Below are positions 19,914-33,900 of a stretch of 64,000 nucleotides of DNA, in pieces. The stretch covers positions 5,322,501 through 5,386,500 of the forward strand of contig OZ026848.1 of assembly GCA_964023205.1 (NCBI GenBank), written 5' to 3'. The notes below the pieces were generated by a model that was given only the letters and a program-made list of their open reading frames with translations, was not told where the DNA came from and did not search any database. How positions within the stretch are numbered: the stretch's first letter is position 1; each line of letters begins with the position of its first letter. Both the position numbers and the translations under genes were made by a program. This DNA is from Lutraria lutraria (Eukaryota > Mollusca > Bivalvia > Venerida > Mactridae).

Positions 19914-21851
19914 CTATTTACCAGAACATTACCACACAGAATGTAATGTTCTCACGCATGTGCGTTAAGAATTTAGGAGAGGATTGCATTGTGTCAATAC
20001 AAATAATATGATTGCATTCGAGGGCTATTGTCTTTTACACAATAGACATGGTTGTGTTTTGAGAGACAATTCTTAATAGTCAGTTTTGCTAATTCAAATC
20101 TCTTGTTAAAATAATGAATCTTTAAAAAAACTGAGATTACGATCCAAATTCTTAAAAAGGAACACACCATTAGATTAGAAAAGTCATCTTAATGTGCGCC
20201 GGATGGGGTTTTACAGAAATGACATCTATTTTAGCTGTTTTGGACCGCACCAAAGTGATCACCAAAATGGAAAATAAGACATGCAGGTGTAATTTTAATG
20301 GAATTCGTAATTGTGAAGAGAATGTGTCATGTTTGTATTGTACAATTGTATTAATCTGTCAAAGCTAACGGTCGACTGATTCATTTATAATTAACTTCGA
20401 TGTGATTCGATAACTTCCGTCATAATTATCCGGAAATCTTCGTTAAACTGGTTGCTGAATGTGCATGTATAACAATTTATAACGGAACATTCAATTGTCG
20501 TTGAATAAACACAATCTATCGGCTGTGGTACAAAGCTAAACACAATCACATTAAATTACCGTTTATTCATTCAGCTTGCCAGTAAAATAAAATCGCACAA
20601 AAATAAGCTTTGTGCGGCTATTAGTCGGCTTCAGCCGAATTTAGACCACTGAAAATCAAACATTGAATCATGACAGCTTTCCTGCACGGCACGAGTCCTA
20701 AGGTACTCAACAATGAATCAAAAGTAAGTTTTTTTTCCGATAATCTTGAGCGAATGTCACATGACAAACTCTCGGTTTCAATTCTTGTCAGCAAACAATA
20801 CCTTCTAATTCGTATGCGTACATAGTGGCCTGCTTATGTCCGCCATATTGAATGCTAGCAAGTCCAGAATGTATTTATAAAACGGATTTAATTTCATTAA
20901 ATTCCCGCCTTTTCAGAGAAAGATGCTGGGTTTTAATTGACGGAAGTAAAAACTAGTATGCAATAATATAAGTGACCAATCGTGATGATTGTTTTCTAAA
21001 CAGTATCCTAGCATCAACTGAAAGTATCCAAACGGCGCTATATTATAAATTAAAGCCCCATTAGCTTTTTGCAATAGAAAATATATGCAAAAACAAACAA
21101 TTGCTGATATTATCCCAAGATAATTATTACCGACGAAACAAGCCCTTTTTCTTCTAAAATCACTAATTTCGCTGTGAATTTTGCTTTTGTTAACTTGAAA
21201 TATGTAGAGCGCGTGCCGTCACTTCATGCCGTGTGCATAATATGACTGTGGAAAACACAGCTGTTCTATAAATAGTATTTTTTTCAATGGTATTGAAAAA
21301 AATACGATAATGATTTTGTAAATATTTTTTCTTTCTATAAAGTATGCATGGGAGGAAAACACATCGGATTCCTCTGTTATAGAACAATCAGAAACTATAA
21401 CAACCGATAAATCTATATGATTATGGGACTTTAAATAAGTTACGCTGTCACATTTAAGAATGTATTAATATCTTGATGACTTGAACCAGCGCTAATGGCA
21501 TGTCAAACACGGCCGAATGATAAACATAGGTTCATTAAGCTTTGACAGACAATACTGCGAATTCCAGAATGACACCAGAACACAGACGTTTCGTGATATG
21601 CCATGGTTCATTTTAAACACTGTCACAAATCGAGTTAAAGAACCTTTAAACACGTACAGTGAAATCATACGCCCCCGTCGTATAACCATTTCTTTGTTTA
21701 TGATCTAAACCCGTTATCATGATATAGAAAAGTAATGTCATAGGTTATTATAACACCCACACATGCAGTCACCAAGCGTGGTTCTTTGATTAGATATTTA
21801 CTCGTGATTTGTTTTTTTTCTCTCCGTCAAAAAAATCTACGGAATCCGGAT
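19914..21851. other. Upstream region of the receptor gene
   Basis: AT-rich with no supported gene. The promoter and any untranslated exon of the receptor gene may lie here, but I could not identify a core promoter. The T-rich run just before the start codon (about 21810-21828) could be a 3' splice-site tract of an intron in the 5' UTR. Confidence 0.35.
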
Positions 21852-21960
21852 ATGGCCACAGCGATCTCGCCCGCTCCTGTTTCACTGGCCCAAGAAAATA
21901 ACGCGATATTTCATAGCCTGGTGGTTACTGCGTTCATGTTTTGTTTTCATACAAAGGGAG
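21852..21960 (+). CDS. Receptor exon 1: start codon and signal peptide
   Basis: ATG at 21852 (context GGATATGG) opens 36 codons plus one base and ends at the strong donor GGGAG/GTAAGT at 21961. The n-region is 18 residues long, which is long for a signal peptide. The frame is open upstream to 21786, so an earlier start cannot be excluded. The leftover G pairs with CT from exon 2 to give Ala. This exon is linked to the next by phase and plausibility only. Confidence 0.5.
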
Positions 21961-24900
21961 GTAAGTGTGTTGATGTTTTTTTATTACGATGGGGTCACTG
22001 TGTTCACATAATTGTATAAACTTTTATTGCTACATGTATAATTAAAACTAAGGCTGAAAAGAAAGAAGACCGGGTCACCTTATTTCTGCAACCCCCATAA
22101 ACTCAAATTTTTGGCGATATTGTGATTTTGCTATCATTTTTGTCATAAGATCTTTACAACGATCATACTTACCGGCTTCTAGATCTCCCTAATTAGTGTT
22201 ATTTCAAAATCCATAAAACCGTAACTCGCTTATTTACGCCAAACTTCAAATGTGATTTTCTCAAAATGGGAAAAATGGCAAACGGGTTTGTAGAAATACG
22301 CCCACGACCGTAAATAACGAAGACGTTGGTAAATTACATCAGCGTACATGTATACATGCAGTTTCTACTGAATGATTTCATAAACATGTAATATGACATT
22401 CCTGTTCATACTGATCCGTATAAAAATGCCATATTAAAATCGTACAAAATAACATTTTCCCAATAAACAGATAACCTACACATGGTTTTGTCATTCTACT
22501 TAGAGAACTTGTCATGTAATGTATTTGTAATGTCAAAATCAGAATCACCAAGAGCTAGGTGACAACCAGACAGCGGGAGATATTGAATATAAATACAACA
22601 ATGACAGAAAGTATCAATAACATTATGGCTTTTATCATTCATTATATCAGAGGTGAGTAGTTCACATCTACTTCAAAGTAGGTGCTATCAAGTAAACTCC
22701 TACAATGAGAGGAACAAACTGTGTGAGACAAAATAAGTCATATGTCAGTCACAGGCTCAGCTGTTAAGATCAGATACGATCTCCTATAAACATTCTAAAT
22801 CAAATACAATTTCCGTTTGTATCCGATCTTAAAGTCATAAATACGTTATTTCCAGAAATGAATAAGCCTTTATTGCTTTGTGTCGCGAAAAACACGAAAA
22901 TAAGAAAAAATTGTTAGACAAGCAACAGTATCCAAATGATCGAAAGACGGAAATAAAAACTGACAAAACACAACGAACACGTGCTTATATTCCTGGTTTG
23001 TTTTACAGTCACGTGATACTTTTTATTTTACAAAGATGACTTTATAACGTTCATCAATTGCATGAAGGTAACCCCAAGTCAACATGCAGCCATAATCAAT
23101 GCTTTTTCTTCTAGTAATGGAAATAATTTTGGCAGTGTAATGTCACGGAATCGTTTCGCAGATCATTCAAATTGCTATTATTGAGCAACGTTTAAGTGAT
23201 TTGTGTTCTAATTTCCGAGTTTCAACTTGGTTTATAGAATAAAACGATTTCTACATGGCAAGAAAGATCATGACATTAGCAGGTTTGAAAACTTGAAAAT
23301 ATGGAAAGCTCTCTACAAAATTTTGATTTTATGGATTATTTAATATCAAACTTTTACCTGTTTTTAAGCTTGCTGTGAAACAGTATTTTTTAGATAACTT
23401 AAACTAGATTTTATTTTTATTTTATTATTGCTTTATATAGCCATGATTGTTTCTAATTTAGTCTACTTTTAAACTGCTAAATGTGTGTGATACTATTATT
23501 AACATTACACTATGCGATACAATACCTTGTGATACTATCGTTTGTGATATTTTCTACACTAAGTTTTATTACTCTGTTATCATTGCCTCTCTATGTCATG
23601 CTACCTGCACACTTAGGGACCACAGTGGAAGTAAGGGTTACAACGTTGTTAAAAATCTGTAGTGTAGGCTACATACAATCATGTACATGACATAAAGCTT
23701 ATTCATTCAATTTTTGTTTTTCAAAGGATCATATATTTATTTTACTCGTATTTGTGGGTCGAGGGCATCCCACTACATGTACATACCTTACAGTCATATA
23801 TACATATGAAGATATGTACTGACTAATATACGTAATAACACAACAAATTGGACGTCATATTCGACATAACAAACAAGAATTTATCATGACGTTGAACGTG
23901 CTACTAAGCTGTTGACTTCGACACCATGACTTGTTGTTGTTTTTGGTTTGTCCTTTCATTTTGGTATTTGAAATCAGCTGATTAAGTGTAAATCAGTCTG
24001 GCAACGACTTTGCACGCTCAATAGTTTTATCCGAACATGTTCAGCACGTATTGATGTCTTGCAAACTAGTGTTTAAATTGTTAGTAGTTTTTGGAATAAT
24101 ACAGTTACTCAGTTGCCTTTCTTGATGAATATCAGGTTATATCGATAAAACGTCAACATTTTGTTTTCTTCATTTTAAGATATCAATATTTTTCAGAGAT
24201 AAACAGTAAAAGAAGGGTTTGTTATATTTAGAAATGCGTGAACAGGGACATGTGTAAGAGCTTGTTTTAGAGTGTTGAAAGCATCTTCGTATTTTGGAGT
24301 CCATTTAAATCTGACACTGTTCATAATCAAATGATATGTTTTCTGCTTTCTTAATCTCCCAAATGAAAATGAAATCTTTAACATTATACGTAAACTTTGT
24401 GTATCGTTGCAAATTACACGTTGCCACACAAATTACAGTCTTGAATTTATCAATTTACAGGATGGTCAGAAAACAATAATTCTACAAATGTTTAAAGACC
24501 TGAACGACTACTAGTGTTTGGTCGGTCGTTGCACATTATGGACTAAAAGAGCCATAAGAGCATCAGTTTTAAATCAACGTTTACTGGCAACCTGATAATT
24601 CATCGTATTTCTTTGTTCCATCATTTGTGTTATCTTGACAACCAGCGAACGGGAAGTAACCAGTCTTTGTCTATAAAAAATACAAACAGCAGCTTCTGTA
24701 AAAGAAGAGTTAACTCTGTGACAAATCTTGTTTTAATTTGTGGTTTGTGGTATAATTTTGTCGTCTTTCACAAAGTGCAACGAGCCTGTAAAATTCGTTA
24801 TCTAAGCCATATATATATATTATACATGCCATATCTATTGTGGACAGGTTGGGAACGAACAGGTTCGTACACTACCTGATAAGCTGAAAGTAATGTTTAA

Positions 24901-27900
24901 TTCTATCTAATGACATTCACATCACTGAATGTCTGTTACTTCTGAAATATGAATTGTCATCTATATGCAATGATAGTACCAATAATTACTTTGATTTTCA
25001 TATTTAGATTTAATGTACGAGTAAATTATGTATCATAAATCACAAAGATGTGCTGCGAAATATTAATTTCATGAACATTGTCCGCGAACTCTTGGATAGC
25101 CCCTCGTATATGAAATGTTTAAATGACAGTTACTGGATTGATAAACGTGTCCGTACACATTGGGCAAATATCCCCTGATTCTAAAAGCCACTTGCAATTT
25201 CTTCCTATGTCTTATGAACTGAGAATCAAACAACATTGGAAGTGAAATTTCTGCCCAAAACATGTATGGTGTCCGTGATCAACACGTGACCTATATGTAC
25301 TATACGACACGGATGGAAACATATTTCATATTTGTTCAATGCTAAAAATAACAAAAAGTAAAGTCCTAAATTGAACGCCTGCCTAATCAATGACTTCCTA
25401 TACATTTTGTTTTTCAAGAATTCACGAGCCTACAATATTGATTGAACCATTTCTTTGCAATTTTACAGTTCTATGATATATTGTTTTATGGAAATAGCAT
25501 TTAAAACACCATTGCTGATGTTATTTTAACAAGTCTCAATTTCAAAATGGAATTCAAATTGTTGATTTAATATATTTTAAGTACACTCAGATATACATAA
25601 TTACCCCCGAAATACATAGATTTAATTTGAAAACTCACACAATTCTTATGCATTCCCGGAATTAGATGCTTATATAACTAAATATTAGCAAAAACTAAGA
25701 AACTTGGGTGTAATAAAGCATGCTCGCTTGATACAATTTGTATGACTATTTAAAAGAGAGTTTCATGTTTTGATGTTGCTCTGGAATTGGTATTTAATCA
25801 TATTTTAGACTCTAAATTTTTTCCTCGAGGTTGGTCTAGAAGTCTTAATCTCGGGGCCGCAGATATATTGGAATGCCTGAAGCGAATTTTACATGGGGGA
25901 GCACGTGACCTAGCATCAATACCCGATTGGCTAATATTTCAGTCTGGCTTTCGTTTTCAAGTTTACAGCATCATTCTGTAAGAATGCAGTATTTCGGTGC
26001 AATTGAAAACACATTTTTAAAGTATGGATACTATTTGAGATATTTTTCGTGAAAAGCAGTAGCTTGTAGTTGTTTTAAATCCTAAACGAAAACAAAGATT
26101 CACTCCTCTCGGAGTTATTGTTTCATCTCGTCTTTTAGACTTTATCTACTCTACTGTTACCGAGAGGGGTACAATGAAAACGTTTTGAGATTACCCACTC
26201 CATTTTCAAATGCTCCACCCGGTAATCTGAAAACGTTTCAGGTTACCCTGAGGGCGCTTTGAAAACGTTTTCAGATTACCCCTGGGGCGCTCTGAAAACT
26301 TATCAGATTACCCCGGGTAATAATTTGAAAATTCACAATAAGAGAGAGCTTGAACACGAATAAGGAGATTACAATTTCAAACACATACATGCATACATGT
26401 TCTACAGTCATACGATACTATATACGCGGTCCTAATGATGGAATCGTACTACGAAATCAAATGACGTCATATACTGACAAGCCCATTCCTCCATTATTGA
26501 GTCCTATGAGCGTTATTGCGCAAATATCAATGCAATCTAGAATCATATTGACAAAAATAGATAAAAACAACCATGTCTTCCATTTTTGTTAATTAATTGA
26601 ATGCTCTCCATGACCCTAATAGGATTCCATAGCTTCATATAATTATTGCGTATATTCAGTGAATCATTTAATATAAACTTTTCGCCACGAAGAACCAACA
26701 TAGGGAGAGGGGATGATCAAAACGGGGGAGGGAGTTTGAAAACGTTTTAATGTTACCGGAGCCGGTACTTTGAAAACGTTTTTAAGTTACCGGGGGGGTA
26801 ATACATCATTAACAACACCGGTCTGTAAATTATCTGGCCGCAGAAAACTCTTTACATTTATTATATGATCTATAAATAAACATATTTTGATTGACTTAAA
26901 ACCTGATCAATCATAAAAAATAAATGTTATATTCAACGGTAAAACTTAATATTTAATGAATATTTCGGAATTTCCAATTCTAAAAATAGAACCGGGTCAA
27001 TATTCAACACACAAATTTTGTCCAGGCCCCCGGGCATTTTTCTTCCGACCCCAGGCAATTTTTGTCCCAACCCCCTGGAAATTTCGGAATTTCCAATTCT
27101 AAAAATAGAACCATGTCAATATTCATCAACCGGAATTATCTATAAGTCGTTATTTGTGATATCTTCTTTATGATTGATATGATGCACATTTCTGTTTATC
27201 AAATAATGTATTAAATTTCGACATGATTCAGAATATTATCCTCAATGGTTTTAAAACAAAGACTTTTCATATAATAAAACAGTTGTTGACTAGTGAGTCA
27301 TCAAATATGATGTGATATTAACAGGCATAATGCCATATTGACCGAGGCGTAGCTGTGTATTGTACGAAAAGGGCTACCTGCAGTGTGCTACTCATAATTA
27401 TTATCGAGGCATTACCCTTGTTGGTTGTTTTGCTAAATTATTTACACGTATGAAGGTTTAAAAAATGAGCATAACAGAATGAAATATTAACAAAAACCCG
27501 GGTTGGTTTTAAATCAAATTATAGCGCAACGGATGCTATTTTTGTACTTAATTCTTCAATTAAATGTTAAATAATACGGGTAAACTGTCATGTTGTTTTG
27601 CAGACTACTGTAAGGCAATCGATATGACGAATAAAGCAGATTTATGGTATAAAATGATATGATTAGGAGTTGATGGGAAATTATTTTCGGTTATAAAATC
27701 AATGTATAATGAATTTAACACATTTTTACACATGATTTCTAATTCCGAGTTTTTTCCGTCTGACTTGGGATTATTTCATGGGAAGATAACTTCTCCGTCA
27801 CTTTTAATTCCTTTTTGTATAATATTGAATTTCAAATGCAACTTTATATTAATACCGATGTAACTAATTTCGATATACATTATCACTTTTTGCAGAAGAC

Positions 27901-30900
27901 TTTGTGATATTTTCTGAAACACCAGAGGGTCTAAACGCGTCCCTTGATTCTTTATATGATTATTGTTTAAGCTGGATAGTGTATACAACGTTATGGAGGC
28001 ATCGGTAATTGTTATGAATTATTAATTTGTGTACTGAAAAAGTAAATGTACTATTAAAGATTTAACAGCTGTATGAACGCGAATGCTTTTTTCTATACGT
28101 TTGGTGTCTGATAATTATTGTATTATAAGTATCATAATGAAACTAAGCTAAATAATTATGTTCTGCTTAATATTCGTAAAATGTTGTTTTACTCACGCAC
28201 GCTATATGACAAAATGCTTTTCTATAACCCTAATAATTTTAAAGCAAAAGTACTTCTGTCGAAGGATAGAATAACCTTTGCTTACTTAAAACGATAAAAC
28301 ACTGCAATTTGTGATCTGATCACAGGCTTCATGAATCACTTCCTCGCCTTTTAATTTTTTTTTCAGTTTAATAATTCCCTCAAATTTTCTTAAATCTGAT
28401 TGAATTGATAGTTTTGTGTCAAAAGTTCTGAAATAAATTTGAGAATGGATATGCCCACTAATCGACAGTCGTATTTGTCAATACATATTGGCGTTCCTGT
28501 GAAAAAAAGCGCGCGGTTACTGAACAACTTATACTATCGGAGGATATTTCAACAATGCAGCTGGTTTGTATTGATATATAAACATAGGGCAATGAGTCTT
28601 ACGGCATTTGTTCAGAAACCCGGGTTTCTCTCTGAGGTCTGATTTGCTTCATTCATTAATAACAAATTATCTGTATTGATGAATAGTTCAGTAAATAGAC
28701 GGGACTTATGAGAGTTTTAAAACAATGATATAGAATTATGTTTGATTGAAATAATAGAGATTTGTGGACCAGGTTTATTCTGATAAAGGTTTCTGGCTTC
28801 ACTGTACTCGTATTTCGAACATTGGATCTTACAAGGCAACGTTTTTCATTATTTAAGTGATTGGAAGAAATAAAACACTTTAACAACATTAAAATAATGG
28901 CTTCTTCTTGTGTATATGATCATTGCTTGAATATTGCGTTTATCTAATTGCTTAATTTTCTTAGCTTTCGTAAAAATGAATCATTCTATTTCGGACGATA
29001 TAGACACGGACAATACAAATGTTACGACCTTACGAAGGCCTTATCCAGCTCAAATGCAAAGTGTATTTGATTTTCTGATGAAGGAATGTTTGAAAAAGTT
29101 TTCCAGGACTCCACCTATTTCAACAGGTAAAACTTAAATGCTAATTTTATTATGTTTTTTATTACAGGTTTTAGAGTTTCTTTAGTATTTCTTCCTGTTC
29201 TGTTTATGTCGAATAATATTTATTTTAGTTATATTACAATTTGTCTACATTAGATCGTAAAAGTAAATTTGAATAACTTTGGCATTAAATATTTGGTCTT
29301 TTCCAAAAAATATTTATTTATAAATTGCTTTCTCAATTTATTGTACATTATATATTATGATAATGCATTCATCTTGCAAATTAGGACAAACATTACATTG
29401 TCTTTCATTAAAAGGAATTGCTACTGTTTTTGCCATCTCCGTACCTATTAGATATATTGGGTTAGGTGATTTCATTACAAGAATGAAAAGCATAATTTAC
29501 AACATTTTACTGCTTTATGCGTTCTGGTAAACCTTCATCCCGCTCATTCATACTTTCTTTTTCAAACAGAGTGACACTATATTGATAAAAATAAAAGTTT
29601 ATTGTGCTACCAAAACAGATTTATCAGGTGAGCTTTTAGGATCGTTGAATGTCCGGCGTCCGTCGTCCGTCCACAATTAGTTTGTTTACACTCTAGCATC
29701 CGCAGCTCTTAACGAATCGTGATTAAACTTGCTCACAATATATATGGCCACAATGTCACGGGTAAGTTCGATTATGGGCAAAATCGGACAATAACTTCTA
29801 GAGTTATGGGCCCTTGAATTACAAAATTTACTATATTTAGCTTGTTTACACTCTAGCGCCTTTATTTATTCACCAATCCTAATAATATTTTCAGTAAATG
29901 TGTATAACCGAAAGATCTTGGAAAAGTTCGATTATGGGCAAAATCGGACCAGAAGTCCAAAAAAGAGTTATGGGCCCTTGACTTAGAAAATTTGCTATAT
30001 TTGAGTTTGTTTACACTCTAGCGCATTCATTTATTCACCGATCCTAATCATATTTACAATGAATATTTATGACCTTACGGTATTGGACAAGTTCAGTTAT
30101 GGGTGGAATCGAACCCGAACTTCAAGAGTTATGGGCCCTTGGATTAGAAAATTTGCTACGCTTTAGCTTGTTTAACAGTATTATACCTTCATTGTTGGTT
30201 TTGATCTCAAAATATACATAAAAAATGGGTTATACGAGTTGGAAACTATATTATCTGGTCATTAATTATTGTGTCTTTGTTCTCAGGTGAGCGATAAAGG
30301 GCCGTCTTGGCCCTCTTGTTTTAAAATGTTGAACTACGCAACACGGAACAAGAAGAATTATCAATTTCGAAAGTGAACTCGTAACTTTCATTTTAAAAAG
30401 ACAACAATATTATTACGTTAAGTGGTATATGATATTGAAATGTATGTCATTCTCCGATCCATATCTGCAAATAAACCTTGATCCAAGTTATGAATAAACC
30501 GTTTGTTAAACGGACGACCACACATATTTTTGTAGGTTGACTATCAGTAACTAATAGATATCTCAATTCACCCAATTGAACGAAATATGTCGGTTTTAAT
30601 TGTTGCACCATCTTTTTTACAGCCCAAAATGTTATTGTTGATATTATGTTCATTGTACCGCAATTAAAATGTATATTCATAATATAGTCATTTATGTATA
30701 CATCTTTATTAAAAATATTTAATCATACATGACTGTGTGTATATGCATTTTTGTAATCGCATTCGCATATATAATACATATTGTTCTTGAACAATCACTA
30801 TATGTACATTATTTGTATACCTGAACATTTTGACAATTTTCAAACATTTGCATGCATTAATAACTATGAGAATTCTGCACAATAAATAAACACGATGAAA

Positions 30901-33900
30901 GATAAACTTGAACAAAAGTCATGCTTGACATGCACTTATAACCGATTTATGGTAATCTTAACTAGTTTTTAATTATGGAATACGGCTCTCTTATTATGTC
31001 AAATTTAATACATGTATCTGCGCAACCGTTATTGTTTGGACGTCCCAAGTGGCTCTCCTTACATTCTGGGCCTCGTTCTATCAAAGTATTTACGCTTCAA
31101 AGACGTTTTCGGTAGTTCGCAACATTTTTCACATAGACATAACTGATCAATGACTATCTTTTTAAACTTTGAATGATCGAAGCATATGCTAACATAAACA
31201 TTTTAAGCAAAATGGGGGTCACTGATCTCGTTTTTGAATTATCTGCCCTTGAATTTGGATTTTTTGCTTCTTTTAGATCATTTCAAGGGCAGATCAAAGA
31301 TGTATCAACCTTCCTTCAAAATCCACATTTCTGTGAAAACCCTCCTCAACCAAGTCGATTAATATTCTAATTTCATTTGTCGCAAAAGTATATTTCACCA
31401 CTGATTGAACAGCTCTTTCAGTAAAGATTGATTAGAGGTCTTCATGCATAATTTAACAATTACCGACCTATTAATTTTATAAGCACATTTGCCTTGAATC
31501 TAGAAACATCACTGGTGTAACTTCCTTTAGGCACTGTAGACACGTGCCTACAATTTTTCTGATGAAAAATAAAATGTATGAAAAGAAATGAAGGGGTAGG
31601 GCCCGGGTGAATAGAAATCTGGCGGAATCATTGATGAGTAAATGGGAAGTTCATTTGTGGCCTCTATTAATGCCAACGTACATGTAGTACTAACTATACT
31701 AAACTCATGCAACTTTCGTTGAAAATCATTTGATACTTGTAATTGAAAACTCAAAATGAATAAATCTAGCAGGGAAAAACTGCAATATTCTTACGCTTAA
31801 GCATGCCCGGAAATGCCCCCGAAGAAGGCGTCTCCGGTAAACTACGGTGAAACCCCCAGACCTCCTCGAAAGGTGCCTACACATTATTTTGGGGCAATCT
31901 ACGCCCCTGAACATGTAGATAAACTGCATAAATTATATTTATATATAGCATCAGGGTAGTTGAATTAAGTCTGAAAAGTTGTTGTTAAAATTCATATGAT
32001 AATTAAATGTATTGCATGTAAGTACTTGATGGTGTATGTGGTTGTACAGGTAACTGTCTATTTTGTTATAGTTGACCTTGTTACACAATTTTAATGCCAT
32101 GAGGTAGAAAATAAACTAAGTTATGCACTTTCTCAATCGATGTATCAATGCGATGCAGTGGTGTCTGGTTGAGGAAAAAATGTTCATTTTCATATCTTTG
32201 AAAGGGTTGAATTAATATTGTCTAGACGAAGGTTACGTTTTATTGAAATAAATGATGGCGTAAAAAGGCTTATCAAAACTACTAAAGGTAAGTAGTGGAT
32301 TTTTATATCTCTTCATTTTATCATTTATTCCTGAAAGAGTGCGGAAAGGTAAACATGGAGAAAGTCAATGTTCCGTTTCGCCGCGATAATAAAAAGTCTA
32401 GAGTAGCGGGGAAAATACGATCGGTCAGGAAACCAGAAACCAACATTATTGCGATTTTTCTATTCTTAAAGATGATTATATTTTTATATAAAGTATTTTC
32501 ACAATCGACAAAAACATGCATACATTACACTAAATTTGGATCGTGTTTCTAAAACAACGCATCTGTTTGGTTGTTGCGTAATACGATACTGACATGATAT
32601 CGTAATACTTCGTAGACAAAATTCATGTAACAAGATACATATGTAATCTATTTATACCAAAATGTTTCGTGTATGCCTTCAGGTTGTCGGAGACAATGAC
32701 AATAATCGGAATAAAGTGTTTGCCGTAAAAAATCGTTAAATATTCACATCAACAATTTGGTGATGAATATGTACATTCTACCTCCTATCAAATAGTTATG
32801 TCTCGTAAATCAGACATATAAAAGTCACTTATCGTTGGATCACTTTAAGTATTGTATCCATTATGGTGTAGTTACGTATCTGCTAAATGCTACTCAAAAA
32901 TGGTAATACAATGTATCTTAGAAATAGTGTCCACTTATTGTAACCTCGCAAAAAGTATTCACTTAAAAAATCGTCAAAACCACACGATACCTGGCGACAA
33001 TCTCATTTTTATATCGAGTTTTACGCCCCTTTTCAACAGACAGAGTCACATAAGGCTGACAGTTCACCTAGGAAGAACCAGTACTTGACGCCCATCCTCC
33101 GTAAGCAATTGCCCACTTTCTCACATAAAAGACAACCTCATTATAGTTTCGATATTTCCTGAATATTTCACTGTAGTACTAAAATCATCCCTACATCACA
33201 GCATTTTATTCTGGTCTCTTAAAGGTCTCACTGCTATTTTCATTGCATTAATCATATCGCGCGCGTGTAGTACATTACCGTATTTTTCTTCAGTTTTAGC
33301 TTCGTTGTGATCTCCCAGTGTATTTCAAAGTAGTAATTACCACATGTCTCGTCTCGTGTTTAATAAGTATTATTATATTTACACTCGGTAATTAGTCTTA
33401 AAAATGCACATAATCGTATGCACGCAATGTAATGCTTTGCCCCAGACATAATGGTAAGAATTTTTGTAGACTTTTCTTTAAGAAATTTTACGTTCTGTGG
33501 AGTCTATTATACATTAAGGGGTTATTACGATATCATTAATCATTTCAGCATCTGGTGGTGAAAACATAACGTTTTACTCACATTTTAAAGGCCTCCATGT
33601 TTGATTTGATTTGATTTACTCTCTGATTAAGAAACACTTTACCGTTACCGCTGTAAGTGAGAATCCCAACCGGGCATAGGCAAGTTTTCGTACCTGAGGA
33701 AACTGTCCAACTAGCATACGGAAGGTCCATTTATCCATACAGGTTTACGTCCGAGATCTTCTTCAAACGTTAATAACTAGACAAAATCCTAATTCAAGGG
33801 CAGATAACTAAAAAATGAGATCAGTGACCCCCAATCTTTTTCGCTTAAAATGTTTCTGTTATCATATGCTATAATCATGCAAAGTTTAAAAAAAATCATT

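Larger units (their letters stand above)
25769..27985 (+). mobile_element. Non-LTR retrotransposon (LINE) reverse-transcriptase relic, split by a nested insertion
   Basis: Two parts of one reverse transcriptase read in order. First, 25769-25843 encodes ALELVFNHILDSKFFPRGW, the segment before the first RT motif. Then 27396-27460 encodes NYYRGITLVGCFAKLFT; 27597-27830 encodes DYCKAIDM, LWYKM, LGVDGKLFSVIKSMYN and FFPSDLG; and 27888-27975 encodes FAEDFVIFSETPEGLNASLD. Stop codons and gaps show it is dead, and the catalytic Y/FADD motif is altered to FAED. In intact LINEs the first and second parts are about 20 codons apart, so the 1.55 kb between 25845 and 27395 looks like a later insertion. Confidence 0.7.
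21961..28964 (+). other. Intron 1 of the receptor gene (about 7.0 kb)
   Basis: Bounded by GT at 21961 and AG at 28963-28964. It contains a Ty3/gypsy scrap near 24193, a split LINE relic (25769-27985) and minisatellite-like repeats (26170-26800). I see no other coding exon. Confidence 0.45.
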
